64,000 nt of DNA from Pseudomonas sp. ok272 (GTDB taxonomy: Bacteria > Pseudomonadota > Gammaproteobacteria > Pseudomonadales > Pseudomonadaceae). The notes beneath the pieces were generated by a model, which had not been told where the DNA came from, made no database searches, and was given only the letters and a program-made list of their open reading frames with translations. Positions 1 to 8,131 of this stretch are shown in pieces. The stretch covers positions 404,326 through 468,325 of the forward strand of contig NZ_FOCB01000003.1 in the NCBI RefSeq assembly GCF_900109995.1, given 5' to 3'. The position numbers and the translations under genes are program-made. The first letter of the stretch is position 1. Each line of letters starts with the position of its first letter.

Positions 1-212
1 TTGAGTGTCTCCAGCAGGGCGAGTGCGCCTTGATCCAGAGTGCCGCCGCGGTAGAGGGTCGGTGACATCTGGAACAGCGTGTACGGGGTTTCCAGGGGTT
101 GTGCCCACTCACTGGGGCGAATGGTCGGGAGGGGGTCGGCCTGAACCGGGCCGAGCGCAAACAACGCCATGAACGACAGACACAGTATCGGGATGAGGCG
201 AGGTTTCGACAT
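1..212 (-). CDS. Secreted phosphatase-like protein, N-terminal part (partial)
   Basis: Only the first 70 codons lie in the window; the gene continues past the left edge. The protein starts MSKPRLIPILC and has a clear signal peptide (hydrophobic core, cleavage near GPVQA-DPLP, about residue 25), so it is likely exported. The mature part contains an FQMSPTLYRGGTLDQGA stretch, which resembles the strand that opens periplasmic dual-specificity/tyrosine phosphatase-like domains in pseudomonads. The catalytic CX5R motif would lie outside the window and is not seen, so the phosphatase call is an inference from the N-terminus alone. Confidence 0.5.
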   Translation of the reverse strand, partial: MSKPRLIPILCLSFMALFALGPVQADPLPTIRPSEWAQPLETPYTLFQMSPTLYRGGTLDQGALALLETL

Positions 213-341
213 TGGGCGGAGGGCCGTTGTTGAAGGCGGGAATGACCGGGCTCAAGCCTGCCGCCCCAGCAGTCAAAGCTCTGTGAGGTGTGTGTCAAAG
301 AAACGTGAAGCTATTTTTCGGTGCTTGATCGTCGCCAGGGT

Positions 342-887
342 CTACAGCTTGAGCTTGATAAAGGCGCCAATGAGCTTTTCCAGCAGTACCCCGTAGTCAA
401 ACTGCGCCCCGGTGAGAGGGTTGCGGCGAATACCGCGAAACGCTGCGCCAGCATTCGGGGATCGGGTCTCGAACACATCGACGCTGTACCACTGTTGATC
501 GTCATCGAACTCCAGGGCTTCTACGTTGACCCGGCGTTCAGGTGGATCCGCGGGGAGCTGATAGAGATACCCGGCCTGCTCGGAATCAATGATGGATTGC
601 TGGAAGTAGGCCAGGGCGAGATCCGTTATCAGGGCGATGTCCCGCTCGTCGATGTCGTTGCCGGGCGTCACATTGATAGCGGACCAGGGATCATAGTCGA
701 GGCGGACCGGGTCGCCGTTATTGTCCACCTGGAGGATCAGGCTTGGGGCATGGCTAAACGCGTGAGTGGACAGTTGCGCTGCACGGGTGGACGGATCTGT
801 AATCCTTATTAGTTTGATGATTATGTGGACGTGTTCCGGTGTATCTACGCGTTGTAGAAAGACGCCGTTGCTGATGAATATCGACAT
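342..887 (-). CDS. Hypothetical protein, paralogous to the next gene
   Basis: This 181-residue protein is of unknown function. It has no signal peptide and no membrane segment. Its start, MSIFISNGVFLQRV, matches the pattern MSxFxxxGxFLQ found at the start of the neighbouring 101-residue protein. Residues about 72-98 (NDIDERDIALITDLALAYFQ) align by eye with that protein's EF-hand-like segment, but most calcium-ligand positions are missing here. An AGGA ribosome site sits 6-7 bases before the ATG. The two genes run in the same direction 100 bp apart and probably form a small operon. Confidence 0.6.
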   Translation of the reverse strand: MSIFISNGVFLQRVDTPEHVHIIIKLIRITDPSTRAAQLSTHAFSHAPSLILQVDNNGDPVRLDYDPWSAINVTPGNDIDERDIALITDLALAYFQQSIIDSEQAGYLYQLPADPPERRVNVEALEFDDDQQWYSVDVFETRSPNAGAAFRGIRRNPLTGAQFDYGVLLEKLIGAFIKLKL

Positions 888-987
888 GTTTAATCCTGGT
901 AGTTATTACCGGATACATGAGCGAGTGCTGTGTGTACCCGGTAATGGCGCCTTGAACGGTCAAGCCTTGTGGGGCTTGGGTTCGAGG

Positions 988-1293
988 TCAAGGGTTGACG
1001 ATACTTGCATAGGCTTTGGCCAGGGCCAGCAGCTTGGCCTTGTCATCGGCGTCGATGTCGCCATCGCCGTCAACATCCTTGTTGAGCGTGCGAATACTGA
1101 AGGTTTTACCCGCGTCGCTGGACACCGCAGTGACGAATATCGAGTCCACCAGAGTCTCGGTTTGAACTTGGTTCTCGGCATCCCAGACCAGTTCCTTTCG
1201 AGCAAGTTGCATTGAAACTTGTGCTTCTTGTGGGGCGACGATACTGGGGGATAGAAGTTGCAGGAATATACCGCGCTGATTAAAGAAAGACAT
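988..1293 (-). CDS. Small protein with a dockerin/EF-hand-like calcium loop
   Basis: This 101-residue protein of unknown function starts MSFFNQRGIFLQLL. Near its C-terminus (residues 73-84) is DVDGDGDIDADD, a textbook 12-residue EF-hand loop (D1, D3, D5, I8, D12), followed by a helix KAKLLALAKAYASI. This looks like one half of a type I dockerin repeat. There is no signal peptide. AGGA lies 8 bases before the ATG. It is upstream of, and related to, the 181-residue gene. Calcium binding is inferred from the loop; a partner or role cannot be named. Confidence 0.65.
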   Translation of the reverse strand: MSFFNQRGIFLQLLSPSIVAPQEAQVSMQLARKELVWDAENQVQTETLVDSIFVTAVSSDAGKTFSIRTLNKDVDGDGDIDADDKAKLLALAKAYASIVNP

Positions 1294-1440
1294 TAATAAA
1301 TCCTTTATTTATGTGCCGTGGAGAAAGTTACTTGGTAGGGCGAATATACGAGCGGTGATTAATCGTGACCATCGCTTATATGTTTCTTTAGTTTGCCTTT
1401 AGTGGGTGAATTGTTGTGAGTTGCCCGGTGAGTGAGGTGC

Positions 1441-1542
1441 GAGCACGGTTGCATTTACAGCTACGCACGGCCCAGCCATGCCTATTGGAACCTGTCGCCG
1501 GGGCTGGATTTCGAGATCAAGCGGCGACGGGCCTATCGTTGA
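1441..1542 (+). pseudogene. Possible 3' remnant of a lost gene
   Basis: An open frame ending in TGA at 1540-1542 reads YSYARPSHAYWNLSPGLDFE followed by a basic tail, with codon choice like the neighbouring genes. No start codon or ribosome site precedes it; in-frame stops occur at about 1417 and 1429. It could be the C-terminal scrap of a decayed gene upstream of the carbonic anhydrase. It is short, so chance is possible. The parent family was not recognised. Confidence 0.3.
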
Positions 1543-1643
1543 GTCGGAAATGAGGCGTTATGTTGGTAGGCTTTTGTCGCGGTGGCTGGCTTTGTCCCCG
1601 GTAAACCGGGAAGATTCCCGGATTGCGCCCAAGAGGATGAATC

Positions 1644-2375
1644 ATGAGTGACAAGGCTAAACAGCCGGTGGCTGCGTCGGCGTCCAGCGTTCCCGAGGGC
1701 GAAAGCGCCGATGCGGCGTTGAAGCATATCGTTGACGGCTTCCTGCATTTTCATCACGACGTCTTTCCCGAGCAGGAAGAACTGTTCAAGAAGCTCGCGA
1801 CGGCCCAGCGTCCCCGGGCGATGTTTATTGCCTGTGCGGACTCGCGCATCGTTCCGGAACTGATCACCCAAAGTGCCCCCGGCGACCTGTTCGTGACGCG
1901 CAACGTCGGTAACGTCGTGCCGCCTTATGGGCAGATGAATGGGGGTGTGTCCACGGCCATCGAATACGCGGTGCTGGCGTTGGGTGTGCAGCACATCATC
2001 ATTTGCGGGCATTCTGACTGTGGTGCCATGCGCGCCGTACTGAACCCCCAGTCCCTGGAGAAAATGCCCACGGTCAAGGCCTGGTTGCAGCACGTCGAAG
2101 TGGCGCGAACCATGGTCCAGGAGAACTGCAACTGCGCCAACGAAGACGAAAGCATGCAGGTGCTCACTGAGGAAAACGTCATCGCCCAGTTGCAGCACTT
2201 GCGTACCCATCCCTCGGTGGCGTCGCGCATGGCGAACGGTCAGCTGTTTATCCACGGCTGGGTCTACAGCATCGGCACCAGCGAGATAAAAGCCTACGAT
2301 GCGGATCGAGGGTGTTTCCTGCCGCTGGACGGCAGCCTGCCGATCCCCATGGCGACGCCCAAGGCGCGCTTCTAA
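1644..2375 (+). CDS. Beta-class carbonic anhydrase
   Basis: This 243-residue enzyme interconverts CO2 and bicarbonate. The beta-class active site is complete: zinc ligands Cys64 (in ACADSR), His123 and Cys126 (in CGHSDCGA), and the Asp66-Arg68 dyad. The N-terminal 25 residues are a polar extension without a signal peptide, so the enzyme should be cytoplasmic. The ATG follows an AGAGGAT ribosome site. In P. aeruginosa the equivalent gene also lies just before the aa3 oxidase genes, which supports the assignment. No adjacent SulP bicarbonate transporter is present in this window. Confidence 0.95.
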   Translation: MSDKAKQPVAASASSVPEGESADAALKHIVDGFLHFHHDVFPEQEELFKKLATAQRPRAMFIACADSRIVPELITQSAPGDLFVTRNVGNVVPPYGQMNGGVSTAIEYAVLALGVQHIIICGHSDCGAMRAVLNPQSLEKMPTVKAWLQHVEVARTMVQENCNCANEDESMQVLTEENVIAQLQHLRTHPSVASRMANGQLFIHGWVYSIGTSEIKAYDADRGCFLPLDGSLPIPMATPKARF

Positions 2376-2439
2376 GTCGCGCTCAGGGGCTCAGTCCGTG
2401 GGAGCCACCGAGCGGTGCTCCCACTGTCGTCGGGATGCC

Positions 2440-3090
2440 TCAGGCCGCGGGTAGATCCAACTCCAGGCCAACGCCCAATTGGCGTGACAGGCACGGCCAG
2501 CGCTTCCAGGCGGCGCCAGTGTCCGGGCTGTTGAGTTTTTCCCGGTAGGCCTCGACGGACTCCAGGGCAAAGCTATCTTCGTCGAGCATTTCATCAACGG
2601 CGTGATGCACCGCCTCATCCAGTTGATTGGCAAAATCCTCGCCGATCAGTTGGTGGGCAATCAAGTTGGCGACGGTCATGTCCACGGGAATCAGCGGCTG
2701 GCTGAAGTGCTTGATGTACAGGTCATTCACTTCTTCCACCAGGCGATGCGCCAGGTAGGCTTCGTCCAACAGGCTGTCGAGGCCCACGTGGCCGTCCATG
2801 ATGGCCGGCGGCTGGATGAAGAAGTGCTCGGCGATCTTCAGCACAGGCTTGATCTGCGATTCGATACCGGCTTCGCGGGCCACATCATGGGCGGCGTCCA
2901 GCAGGTCGGGAACCAGCTCGATGTAGGCGGTGACAAAGCGGGTCATGACGCCCTTGGCGTCGACGTCAGGTAGCTGGATGGCGGCGTGCAGGTGGGGCAA
3001 CTGGACTTCCAGCTGGCGAGTGAGCTGGCCGGTCTGGGCTTCATGTTGTTGGGCAAGTTTGATCTGCTCGCGCAATGCGGCGGTGTTCAT
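2440..3090 (-). CDS. Conserved hypothetical protein next to the aa3 oxidase cluster
   Basis: This 216-residue soluble, acidic, largely helical protein has no recognised catalytic motif and no signal peptide. It opens MNTAALREQIKLAQQHEAQT. The ATG at 3090 is chosen because GGAG lies 8 bases upstream; the longer frame to 3114 lacks a good ribosome site. It is transcribed towards the carbonic anhydrase and away from coxB. A gene at this position is conserved in Pseudomonas, but I know of no function for it. Confidence 0.75.
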   Translation of the reverse strand: MNTAALREQIKLAQQHEAQTGQLTRQLEVQLPHLHAAIQLPDVDAKGVMTRFVTAYIELVPDLLDAAHDVAREAGIESQIKPVLKIAEHFFIQPPAIMDGHVGLDSLLDEAYLAHRLVEEVNDLYIKHFSQPLIPVDMTVANLIAHQLIGEDFANQLDEAVHHAVDEMLDEDSFALESVEAYREKLNSPDTGAAWKRWPCLSRQLGVGLELDLPAA

Positions 3091-3293
3091 GAATACTCCA
3101 GGAAACAAAGGCAATGAAATAGGGAAGACATAAGTTAGCGTGCTTACGAAAACGGCTAAGACGTATTTTTCATAATTATTTCATTTTTGATGCAGTTGCG
3201 TTATATCGTTTTGCCATCATTCTCCCCGCATCCTTCTCCATTCCTGGTCTGAAGCGCAAGTTCAAGGTGTTTCAGCTGATTTACGACATCGCA

Positions 3294-3321
3294 TTGCGAG
3301 GTCGGACTCGCTGTCTATACT
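3294..3321 (+). promoter_or_regulatory. Putative promoter of the coxB oxidase cluster (sigma-S/sigma-70 type)
   Basis: TTGCGA (3294-3299) and TATACT (3316-3321) are separated by 16 bases. The -10 is preceded by C, giving CTATACT, which fits the RpoS-preferred -10. It lies about 145 bp before coxB. Starvation/RpoS induction of this oxidase is known for P. aeruginosa, so the match is consistent, but the start site is not proven. Confidence 0.5.
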
Positions 3322-3464
3322 CGGTTTTGAACGGAGTTAGCTGAGTGAGCCCGACTGCGCAGGCAGCAAGGCCCGGCGATTCAAGTTGAGTAGTCTGGAA
3401 TGCCGATCCCTTGCCGCAGGTGATACGCCTACGGGAATAACAAGAACGATAAGGGGAACCCGCA

Positions 3465-4592
3465 ATGATGCGACATCCACACGTATGGATGGGCCTCCTG
3501 TTGTGGTCGATTTTCAGCCAGGCGCAAGCGGCCTGGACTGTGAATATGGCGCCTGGAGCGACTGAAATCAGTCACGCAGTATTTGACCTGCACATGACCA
3601 TCTTCTGGATCTGTGTAGTGATTGGCATCATCGTTTTCGGCGCGATGTTCTGGTCGATGATGGTGCACCGGCGCTCTACCGGGCAGGTAGCCGCCAAGTT
3701 CCATGAAAGTACGACGGTCGAGATCCTCTGGACCGTGGTGCCCTTCATCATTCTCGTTGCCATGGCGGTTCCGGCGACGGCCACCCTGATCAAGATGTAC
3801 GACACCAGTGAGCCGGATATCGACATCCAGGTCACCGGCTATCAGTGGAAGTGGCACTACAAATACCTGGGCCAGGACGTTGAGTTCTTCAGCAACCTGG
3901 CCACGCCCCAGGACCAAATCCACAACCAGAGCCCCAAGGGCGAACACTACCTGCTGGAAGTCGATCAGCCGCTGGTGCTGCCGACCGGGGCCAAGGTGCG
4001 GTTCCTGGTGACCTCCGCCGACGTGATCCACTCCTGGTGGGTGCCGGCATTCGCGGTCAAGCGCGACGCGATCCCCGGTTTCGTCAACGAAGCCTGGACC
4101 CGCGTCGACAAGCCCGGCCTCTACCGTGGCCAGTGTGCCGAGCTGTGCGGCAAGGATCACGGTTTCATGCCCATCGTGGTCGACGTCAAGTCCCCCGAGG
4201 ACTACGCCACCTGGCTGGCCGAACGCAAGGCCGAAGCCGCCAAGCTCAAGGAGCTGACCAGCAAGGAATGGACACTCGATGAGCTCAAGGAGCGCGGCGA
4301 CAAGGTCTACCACACCGCCTGCGTCGCCTGTCACCAGGCCGAAGGCCAGGGCTTGCCACCCATGTTCCCGGCCCTCAAGGGCTCGCCGATAGCCACCGGA
4401 CCCAAAGAGGACCACTTGCACCGCGTGTTCTTCGGCAAGCCCGGCTCCGCGATGGCCGCGTTCGGCAAGCAACTGTCGGAAGTCGATATCGCCGCCGTCG
4501 TGACCTATGAACGTAATGCCTGGGGCAACAACAAAGGCGACATGGTCACCCCTAAAGATGTCCTGGCTCTCAAACAGGCGCAGAGCAAATGA
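3465..4592 (+). CDS. coxB: Cytochrome c oxidase subunit II with fused cytochrome c domain
   Basis: This 375-residue subunit accepts electrons from cytochrome c into the aa3-type terminal oxidase. A signal peptide (to about residue 22) is followed by two membrane helices (about 44-66 and 85-109) and a cupredoxin domain. The CuA ligands are visible: His189, Cys224, Glu226, Cys228, His232 and Met235 (CAELCGKDHGFM). A C-terminal cytochrome c domain has a CVACH heme site at 286-290, making this a caa3-type subunit II. It is the first gene of the oxidase cluster, with an AAGGGGAA ribosome site. Confidence 0.97.
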   Translation: MMRHPHVWMGLLLWSIFSQAQAAWTVNMAPGATEISHAVFDLHMTIFWICVVIGIIVFGAMFWSMMVHRRSTGQVAAKFHESTTVEILWTVVPFIILVAMAVPATATLIKMYDTSEPDIDIQVTGYQWKWHYKYLGQDVEFFSNLATPQDQIHNQSPKGEHYLLEVDQPLVLPTGAKVRFLVTSADVIHSWWVPAFAVKRDAIPGFVNEAWTRVDKPGLYRGQCAELCGKDHGFMPIVVDVKSPEDYATWLAERKAEAAKLKELTSKEWTLDELKERGDKVYHTACVACHQAEGQGLPPMFPALKGSPIATGPKEDHLHRVFFGKPGSAMAAFGKQLSEVDIAAVVTYERNAWGNNKGDMVTPKDVLALKQAQSK

Positions 4593-4674
4593 GCCGCTCG
4601 ATTGCGTGTTCCCGTGAACGCTTGGGGCTCGTCGCCCCGAGCCGCCCCGCCCATCTGCTTGCAGGAGACAGGAC

Positions 4675-6270
4675 ATGAGTGCCGTCATCGATGACCATGG
4701 TCACGCCGGCCATGACGACCACGCCCACGGTCCGGCCAAGGGCCTGATGCGCTGGGTGCTGACCACCAACCACAAAGACATCGGCACGCTGTACCTGTGG
4801 TTCAGCTTCATGATGTTCCTGCTGGGCGGCTCGTTTGCCATGGTGATCCGTGCCGAACTGTTCCAGCCCGGACTGCAGATCGTCGAGCCGGCGTTCTTCA
4901 ACCAGATGACCACCATGCACGGCCTGGTGATGGTCTTCGGTGCGGTGATGCCGGCATTCGTCGGCCTGGCCAACTGGATGATCCCGCTGATGATCGGCGC
5001 GCCGGACATGGCCCTGCCGCGGATGAACAACTTCAGCTTCTGGCTGTTGCCGGCGGCGTTCCTGATCCTGGTTTCCACGTTGTTCATGCCAGGGGGTGGG
5101 CCGAACTTCGGTTGGACCTTCTACGCCCCGCTCTCGACGACCTACGCCCCGGAAAGCGTGACCTTCTTCATCTTTGCCATCCACCTGATGGGCATCAGCT
5201 CGATCATGGGTGCGATCAACGTGATCGCCACCATCCTCAACCTGCGTGCCCCGGGCATGACCCTGATGAAAATGCCGCTGTTCGTCTGGACCTGGCTGAT
5301 CACCGCGTTCCTGTTGATCGCGGTGATGCCGGTGCTGGCCGGTTGCGTGACGATGATGCTGATGGACATCCACTTCGGCACCAGCTTCTTCAGTGCCGCC
5401 GGTGGCGGTGACCCGGTGTTGTTCCAGCACGTGTTCTGGTTCTTCGGCCACCCCGAGGTGTACATCATGATCCTGCCGGCCTTCGGTGCCGTCAGCTCGA
5501 TCATCCCGACCTTCTCGCGCAAGCCGCTGTTTGGCTACACCTCGATGGTCTACGCGACGGCGAGCATCGCCTTCCTGTCGTTCATCGTCTGGGCCCACCA
5601 CATGTTCGTGGTCGGCATCCCGCTGGTGGGCGAGCTGTTCTTCATGTACGCCACCTTGCTGATTGCCGTGCCCACCGGGGTCAAGGTGTTCAACTGGGCC
5701 AGTACCATGTGGCAGGGGTCGTTGACGTTCGAGACGCCAATGCTGTTTGCCGTGGCGTTCGTCATCCTGTTCTCGATTGGTGGCTTCTCCGGCTTGATGC
5801 TGGCCATTGCCCCGGCGGACTTCCAGTACCAGGACACCTACTTCGTGGTGGCGCACTTCCACTACGTGCTGGTGCCCGGCGCGATCTTCGGGATCTTCGC
5901 TTCGGCGTACTACTGGATGCCGAAATGGACCGGCCACATGTACGACGAAACCCTGGGCAAGCTGCACTTCTGGCTGTCCTTCATCGGCATGAACATGGCG
6001 TTCTTCCCGATGCACTTCGTGGGGCTGGCCGGCATGCCACGACGGATCCCGGACTACAACCTGCAGTTCGCCGACTTCAACATGGTGTCCTCGATCGGTG
6101 CGTTCATGTTCGGCGCCACGCAGATCTTCTTCCTGTTCATCGTGATCAAGACCATTCGCGGCGGCCCGCCTGCGCCGGCCAAGCCGTGGGATGGTGCCGA
6201 GGGCCTGGAGTGGAGCATTCCATCGCCGGCGCCGTATCACACCTTCACCACGCCACCGGAAGTGAAATGA
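4675..6270 (+). CDS. coxA: Cytochrome c oxidase subunit I
   Basis: This 531-residue polytopic catalytic subunit carries heme a and the heme a3-CuB centre that reduces O2 and pumps protons. About 12 hydrophobic helices are evident. Key motifs are TTMHGL (heme a ligand), FFGHPEVYI (CuB His with the cross-linked Tyr), WAHHMFV (CuB His pair) and VAHFHYV (heme a3 and heme a ligands). The His-rich N-terminus precedes the first helix. It lies 82 bp after coxB, in the same operon. The long open frame on the opposite strand is a composition artefact. Confidence 0.98.
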   Translation: MSAVIDDHGHAGHDDHAHGPAKGLMRWVLTTNHKDIGTLYLWFSFMMFLLGGSFAMVIRAELFQPGLQIVEPAFFNQMTTMHGLVMVFGAVMPAFVGLANWMIPLMIGAPDMALPRMNNFSFWLLPAAFLILVSTLFMPGGGPNFGWTFYAPLSTTYAPESVTFFIFAIHLMGISSIMGAINVIATILNLRAPGMTLMKMPLFVWTWLITAFLLIAVMPVLAGCVTMMLMDIHFGTSFFSAAGGGDPVLFQHVFWFFGHPEVYIMILPAFGAVSSIIPTFSRKPLFGYTSMVYATASIAFLSFIVWAHHMFVVGIPLVGELFFMYATLLIAVPTGVKVFNWASTMWQGSLTFETPMLFAVAFVILFSIGGFSGLMLAIAPADFQYQDTYFVVAHFHYVLVPGAIFGIFASAYYWMPKWTGHMYDETLGKLHFWLSFIGMNMAFFPMHFVGLAGMPRRIPDYNLQFADFNMVSSIGAFMFGATQIFFLFIVIKTIRGGPPAPAKPWDGAEGLEWSIPSPAPYHTFTTPPEVK

Positions 6271-6284
6271 ACGCCTTAGCCCTG

Positions 6285-6365
6285 GTGGGAGCGAGCCTGC
6301 TCGCGAAGCAGGCACTGGAGTGTGTCAGGCACATCGCGTTCGCGAGCAGGCTCGCTCCCACAGGG
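6285..6365. repeat. REP inverted pair (REPIN) between coxA and cox11
   Basis: Two REP copies (GTGGGAGCGAGCCTGCTCGCG and its reverse complement) face each other about 30 bases apart. Transcription of coxA would give a large hairpin that ends right at the cox11 ribosome site (AGGGGA). This is a standard P. fluorescens REP doublet; its position inside an operon could attenuate or stabilise the transcript. Confidence 0.9.
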
Positions 6366-6372
6366 GATTGTC

Positions 6373-6930
6373 ATGGCTGATTCGATTTCGATGAAGAAGC
6401 TGGTCACGCGATTACTGATGGTGGTGGTCGCGATGTTTGTCTTCGGTTTTGCCCTGGTGCCGATCTACGACGTGATGTGCAAGGCGTTCGGCATCAATGG
6501 CAAGACGGCCGGGCAGTACGAGGGTGAACAGGTGGTGGACACGTCGCGGCAGATCCGCGTGCAGTTCCTGTCGACCAACGCCGTGGACATGGTCTGGGAC
6601 TTCTATCCCAAGGCCGACGACATGCTGGTCAACCCCGGAGCGGTCAACGAGATGGTCTTCGTCGCCCGCAACCCCAGTGATCATGCAATGAGTGCCCAGG
6701 CGATTCCCAGCATCGCGCCCGGTGACTCGGCGGCGTACTTCCACAAGACCGAGTGTTTCTGCTTTACCCAGCAGGTGCTGCAGCCCGGCCAGCAGATTGA
6801 AATGCCCGTACGCTTCATCGTTGACCGTGAGATTTCCAAGGACGTGAAGCACCTGACGCTGTCTTACACGCTGTTCGATATCACCGCCCGTCATCCGCCC
6901 GTGGCAGTAGCTGAAAAGGCTGGCGGCTAG
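6373..6930 (+). CDS. ctaG: Cytochrome c oxidase assembly protein Cox11/CtaG
   Basis: This 185-residue copper chaperone delivers copper to the CuB site of subunit I. One N-terminal membrane anchor (about residues 9-31) is followed by a periplasmic domain with the family signature ECFCFTQQ, holding the copper-binding cysteine pair. ATG at 6373 (MADSISMKK) is chosen over the longer frame because AGGGGA precedes it and the extra codons are REP sequence. It lies between coxA and coxIII, as in other Pseudomonas. Confidence 0.95.
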   Translation: MADSISMKKLVTRLLMVVVAMFVFGFALVPIYDVMCKAFGINGKTAGQYEGEQVVDTSRQIRVQFLSTNAVDMVWDFYPKADDMLVNPGAVNEMVFVARNPSDHAMSAQAIPSIAPGDSAAYFHKTECFCFTQQVLQPGQQIEMPVRFIVDREISKDVKHLTLSYTLFDITARHPPVAVAEKAGG

Positions 6931-6963
6931 ACGTCAACGCGTGCCCGATAAGGAGAACAATAA

Positions 6964-7851
6964 ATGGCAACTCATGAGCATTATTACGTTCCCGCCCAAA
7001 GCAAATGGCCGATCATTGCCACGGTCGGCATGTTCGTCACCGTGTTCGGCCTGGCCACCTGGTTCAACGACCTGAAGGCCGCACGCCCGGAATCCCATGG
7101 CCCGCTGATCTTCTTCGTCGGAGGGCTGTTGCTGGCCTACATGCTGTTCGGCTGGTTCGGCGCGGTAATCAAGGAAAGCCGCGCCGGCCTGTACAGCGCG
7201 CAACTCGACCGTTCGTTTCGCTGGGGCATGAGCTGGTTCATCTTTTCCGAGGTGATGTTCTTCATCGCCTTCTTCGGCGCGCTGTTCTACGTGCGGCACA
7301 TCTCCGGCCCGGCGCTGGGGGGCGAGGGCACCAAGGGCATTGCCCACATGCTCTGGCCCAATTTCCAGTTCGCCTGGCCACTGCTGCATACCCCTGACCC
7401 GCAACTGTTCCCACCGCCCAAGGCGGTCATCAGTCCCTGGGGCTTGCCGCTGCTCAATACCATCATCCTGGTGACCTCCAGCGTGACGGTGACCATCGCC
7501 CACCATGCCTTGAAGAAGGGGCATCGGGGTGCACTGAAGATCTGGCTGGCGTTGACCGTGTTGCTGGGCTGCGCGTTCCTGGGCTTCCAGGTCGAAGAGT
7601 ACATGCACGCCTACCGCGAACTGGGGCTGACCCTGGGCTCGGGCATCTACGGTGCGACGTTCTTCATGCTCACCGGCTTCCATGGCGCCCACGTCACCAT
7701 CGGCACGCTGATCCTGTTCGTGATGCTGGTGCGCATCATGCGCGGGCACTTTGACGCCGAGCACCAGTTCGGCTTCGAGGCCGCGAGTTGGTACTGGCAC
7801 TTCGTGGACGTGGTGTGGATCGGCTTGTTTGTCTTCGTCTACGTGCTCTGA
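6964..7851 (+). CDS. ctaE: Cytochrome c oxidase subunit III
   Basis: This 295-residue membrane protein has seven predicted helices and completes the oxidase core with coxA and coxB. Family features include the WFG/ESRAGLYSAQ region, RWGMSWFIFSEVMFF, and the C-terminal FEAASWYWHFVDVVWIGLF. It starts 33 bp after cox11 with an AAGGAGAA ribosome site. Length is normal for the family. Confidence 0.97.
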   Translation: MATHEHYYVPAQSKWPIIATVGMFVTVFGLATWFNDLKAARPESHGPLIFFVGGLLLAYMLFGWFGAVIKESRAGLYSAQLDRSFRWGMSWFIFSEVMFFIAFFGALFYVRHISGPALGGEGTKGIAHMLWPNFQFAWPLLHTPDPQLFPPPKAVISPWGLPLLNTIILVTSSVTVTIAHHALKKGHRGALKIWLALTVLLGCAFLGFQVEEYMHAYRELGLTLGSGIYGATFFMLTGFHGAHVTIGTLILFVMLVRIMRGHFDAEHQFGFEAASWYWHFVDVVWIGLFVFVYVL

Positions 7852-7857
7852 GGGGGA

Positions 7858-8061
7858 TTACCAGGGCGCGTGGGAAACCAGTTGGCCGCTGAAAAAGCCC
7901 CAGGCAATCAGGCCGACGGTGACGGCGGCCAGGCTGACACGAACGCTCAGGGCGATGGCCAGGCGATTGGAGCTGGCGTCGTCCTTGACCAGAAAAAACA
8001 GGCCGCTGAACAGGCTGACAACCGTGGCAATCAGCATCAGGACGATGGCTGCTTTGAGCAT
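7858..8061 (-). CDS. Twin-transmembrane protein (DUF2909 family)
   Basis: This 67-residue protein consists of two hydrophobic helices (about 3-26 and 38-60) joined by a short polar loop with KDDASSNR. The pattern and location match the DUF2909 twin-transmembrane proteins found at this point of Pseudomonas aa3 oxidase clusters. It is encoded opposite to its neighbours, nestled between coxIII and SURF1, and diverges from SURF1. Its role is unknown; an oxidase-associated function is inferred from context only. Confidence 0.8.
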   Translation of the reverse strand: MLKAAIVLMLIATVVSLFSGLFFLVKDDASSNRLAIALSVRVSLAAVTVGLIAWGFFSGQLVSHAPW

Positions 8062-8131
8062 GGTGAGACTCCGGGGGGAACGCGATGTACTTGAGTATAG
8101 CTTTCGTTTCTACGCCTTTTCTGGCGGTGCC

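Noticed and set aside
4570..6315. 581-codon open frame antisense to coxA
   Set aside because: His/Arg/Asp/Gln-rich low-complexity translation caused by strong third-position G+C bias in coxA; no ribosome site.
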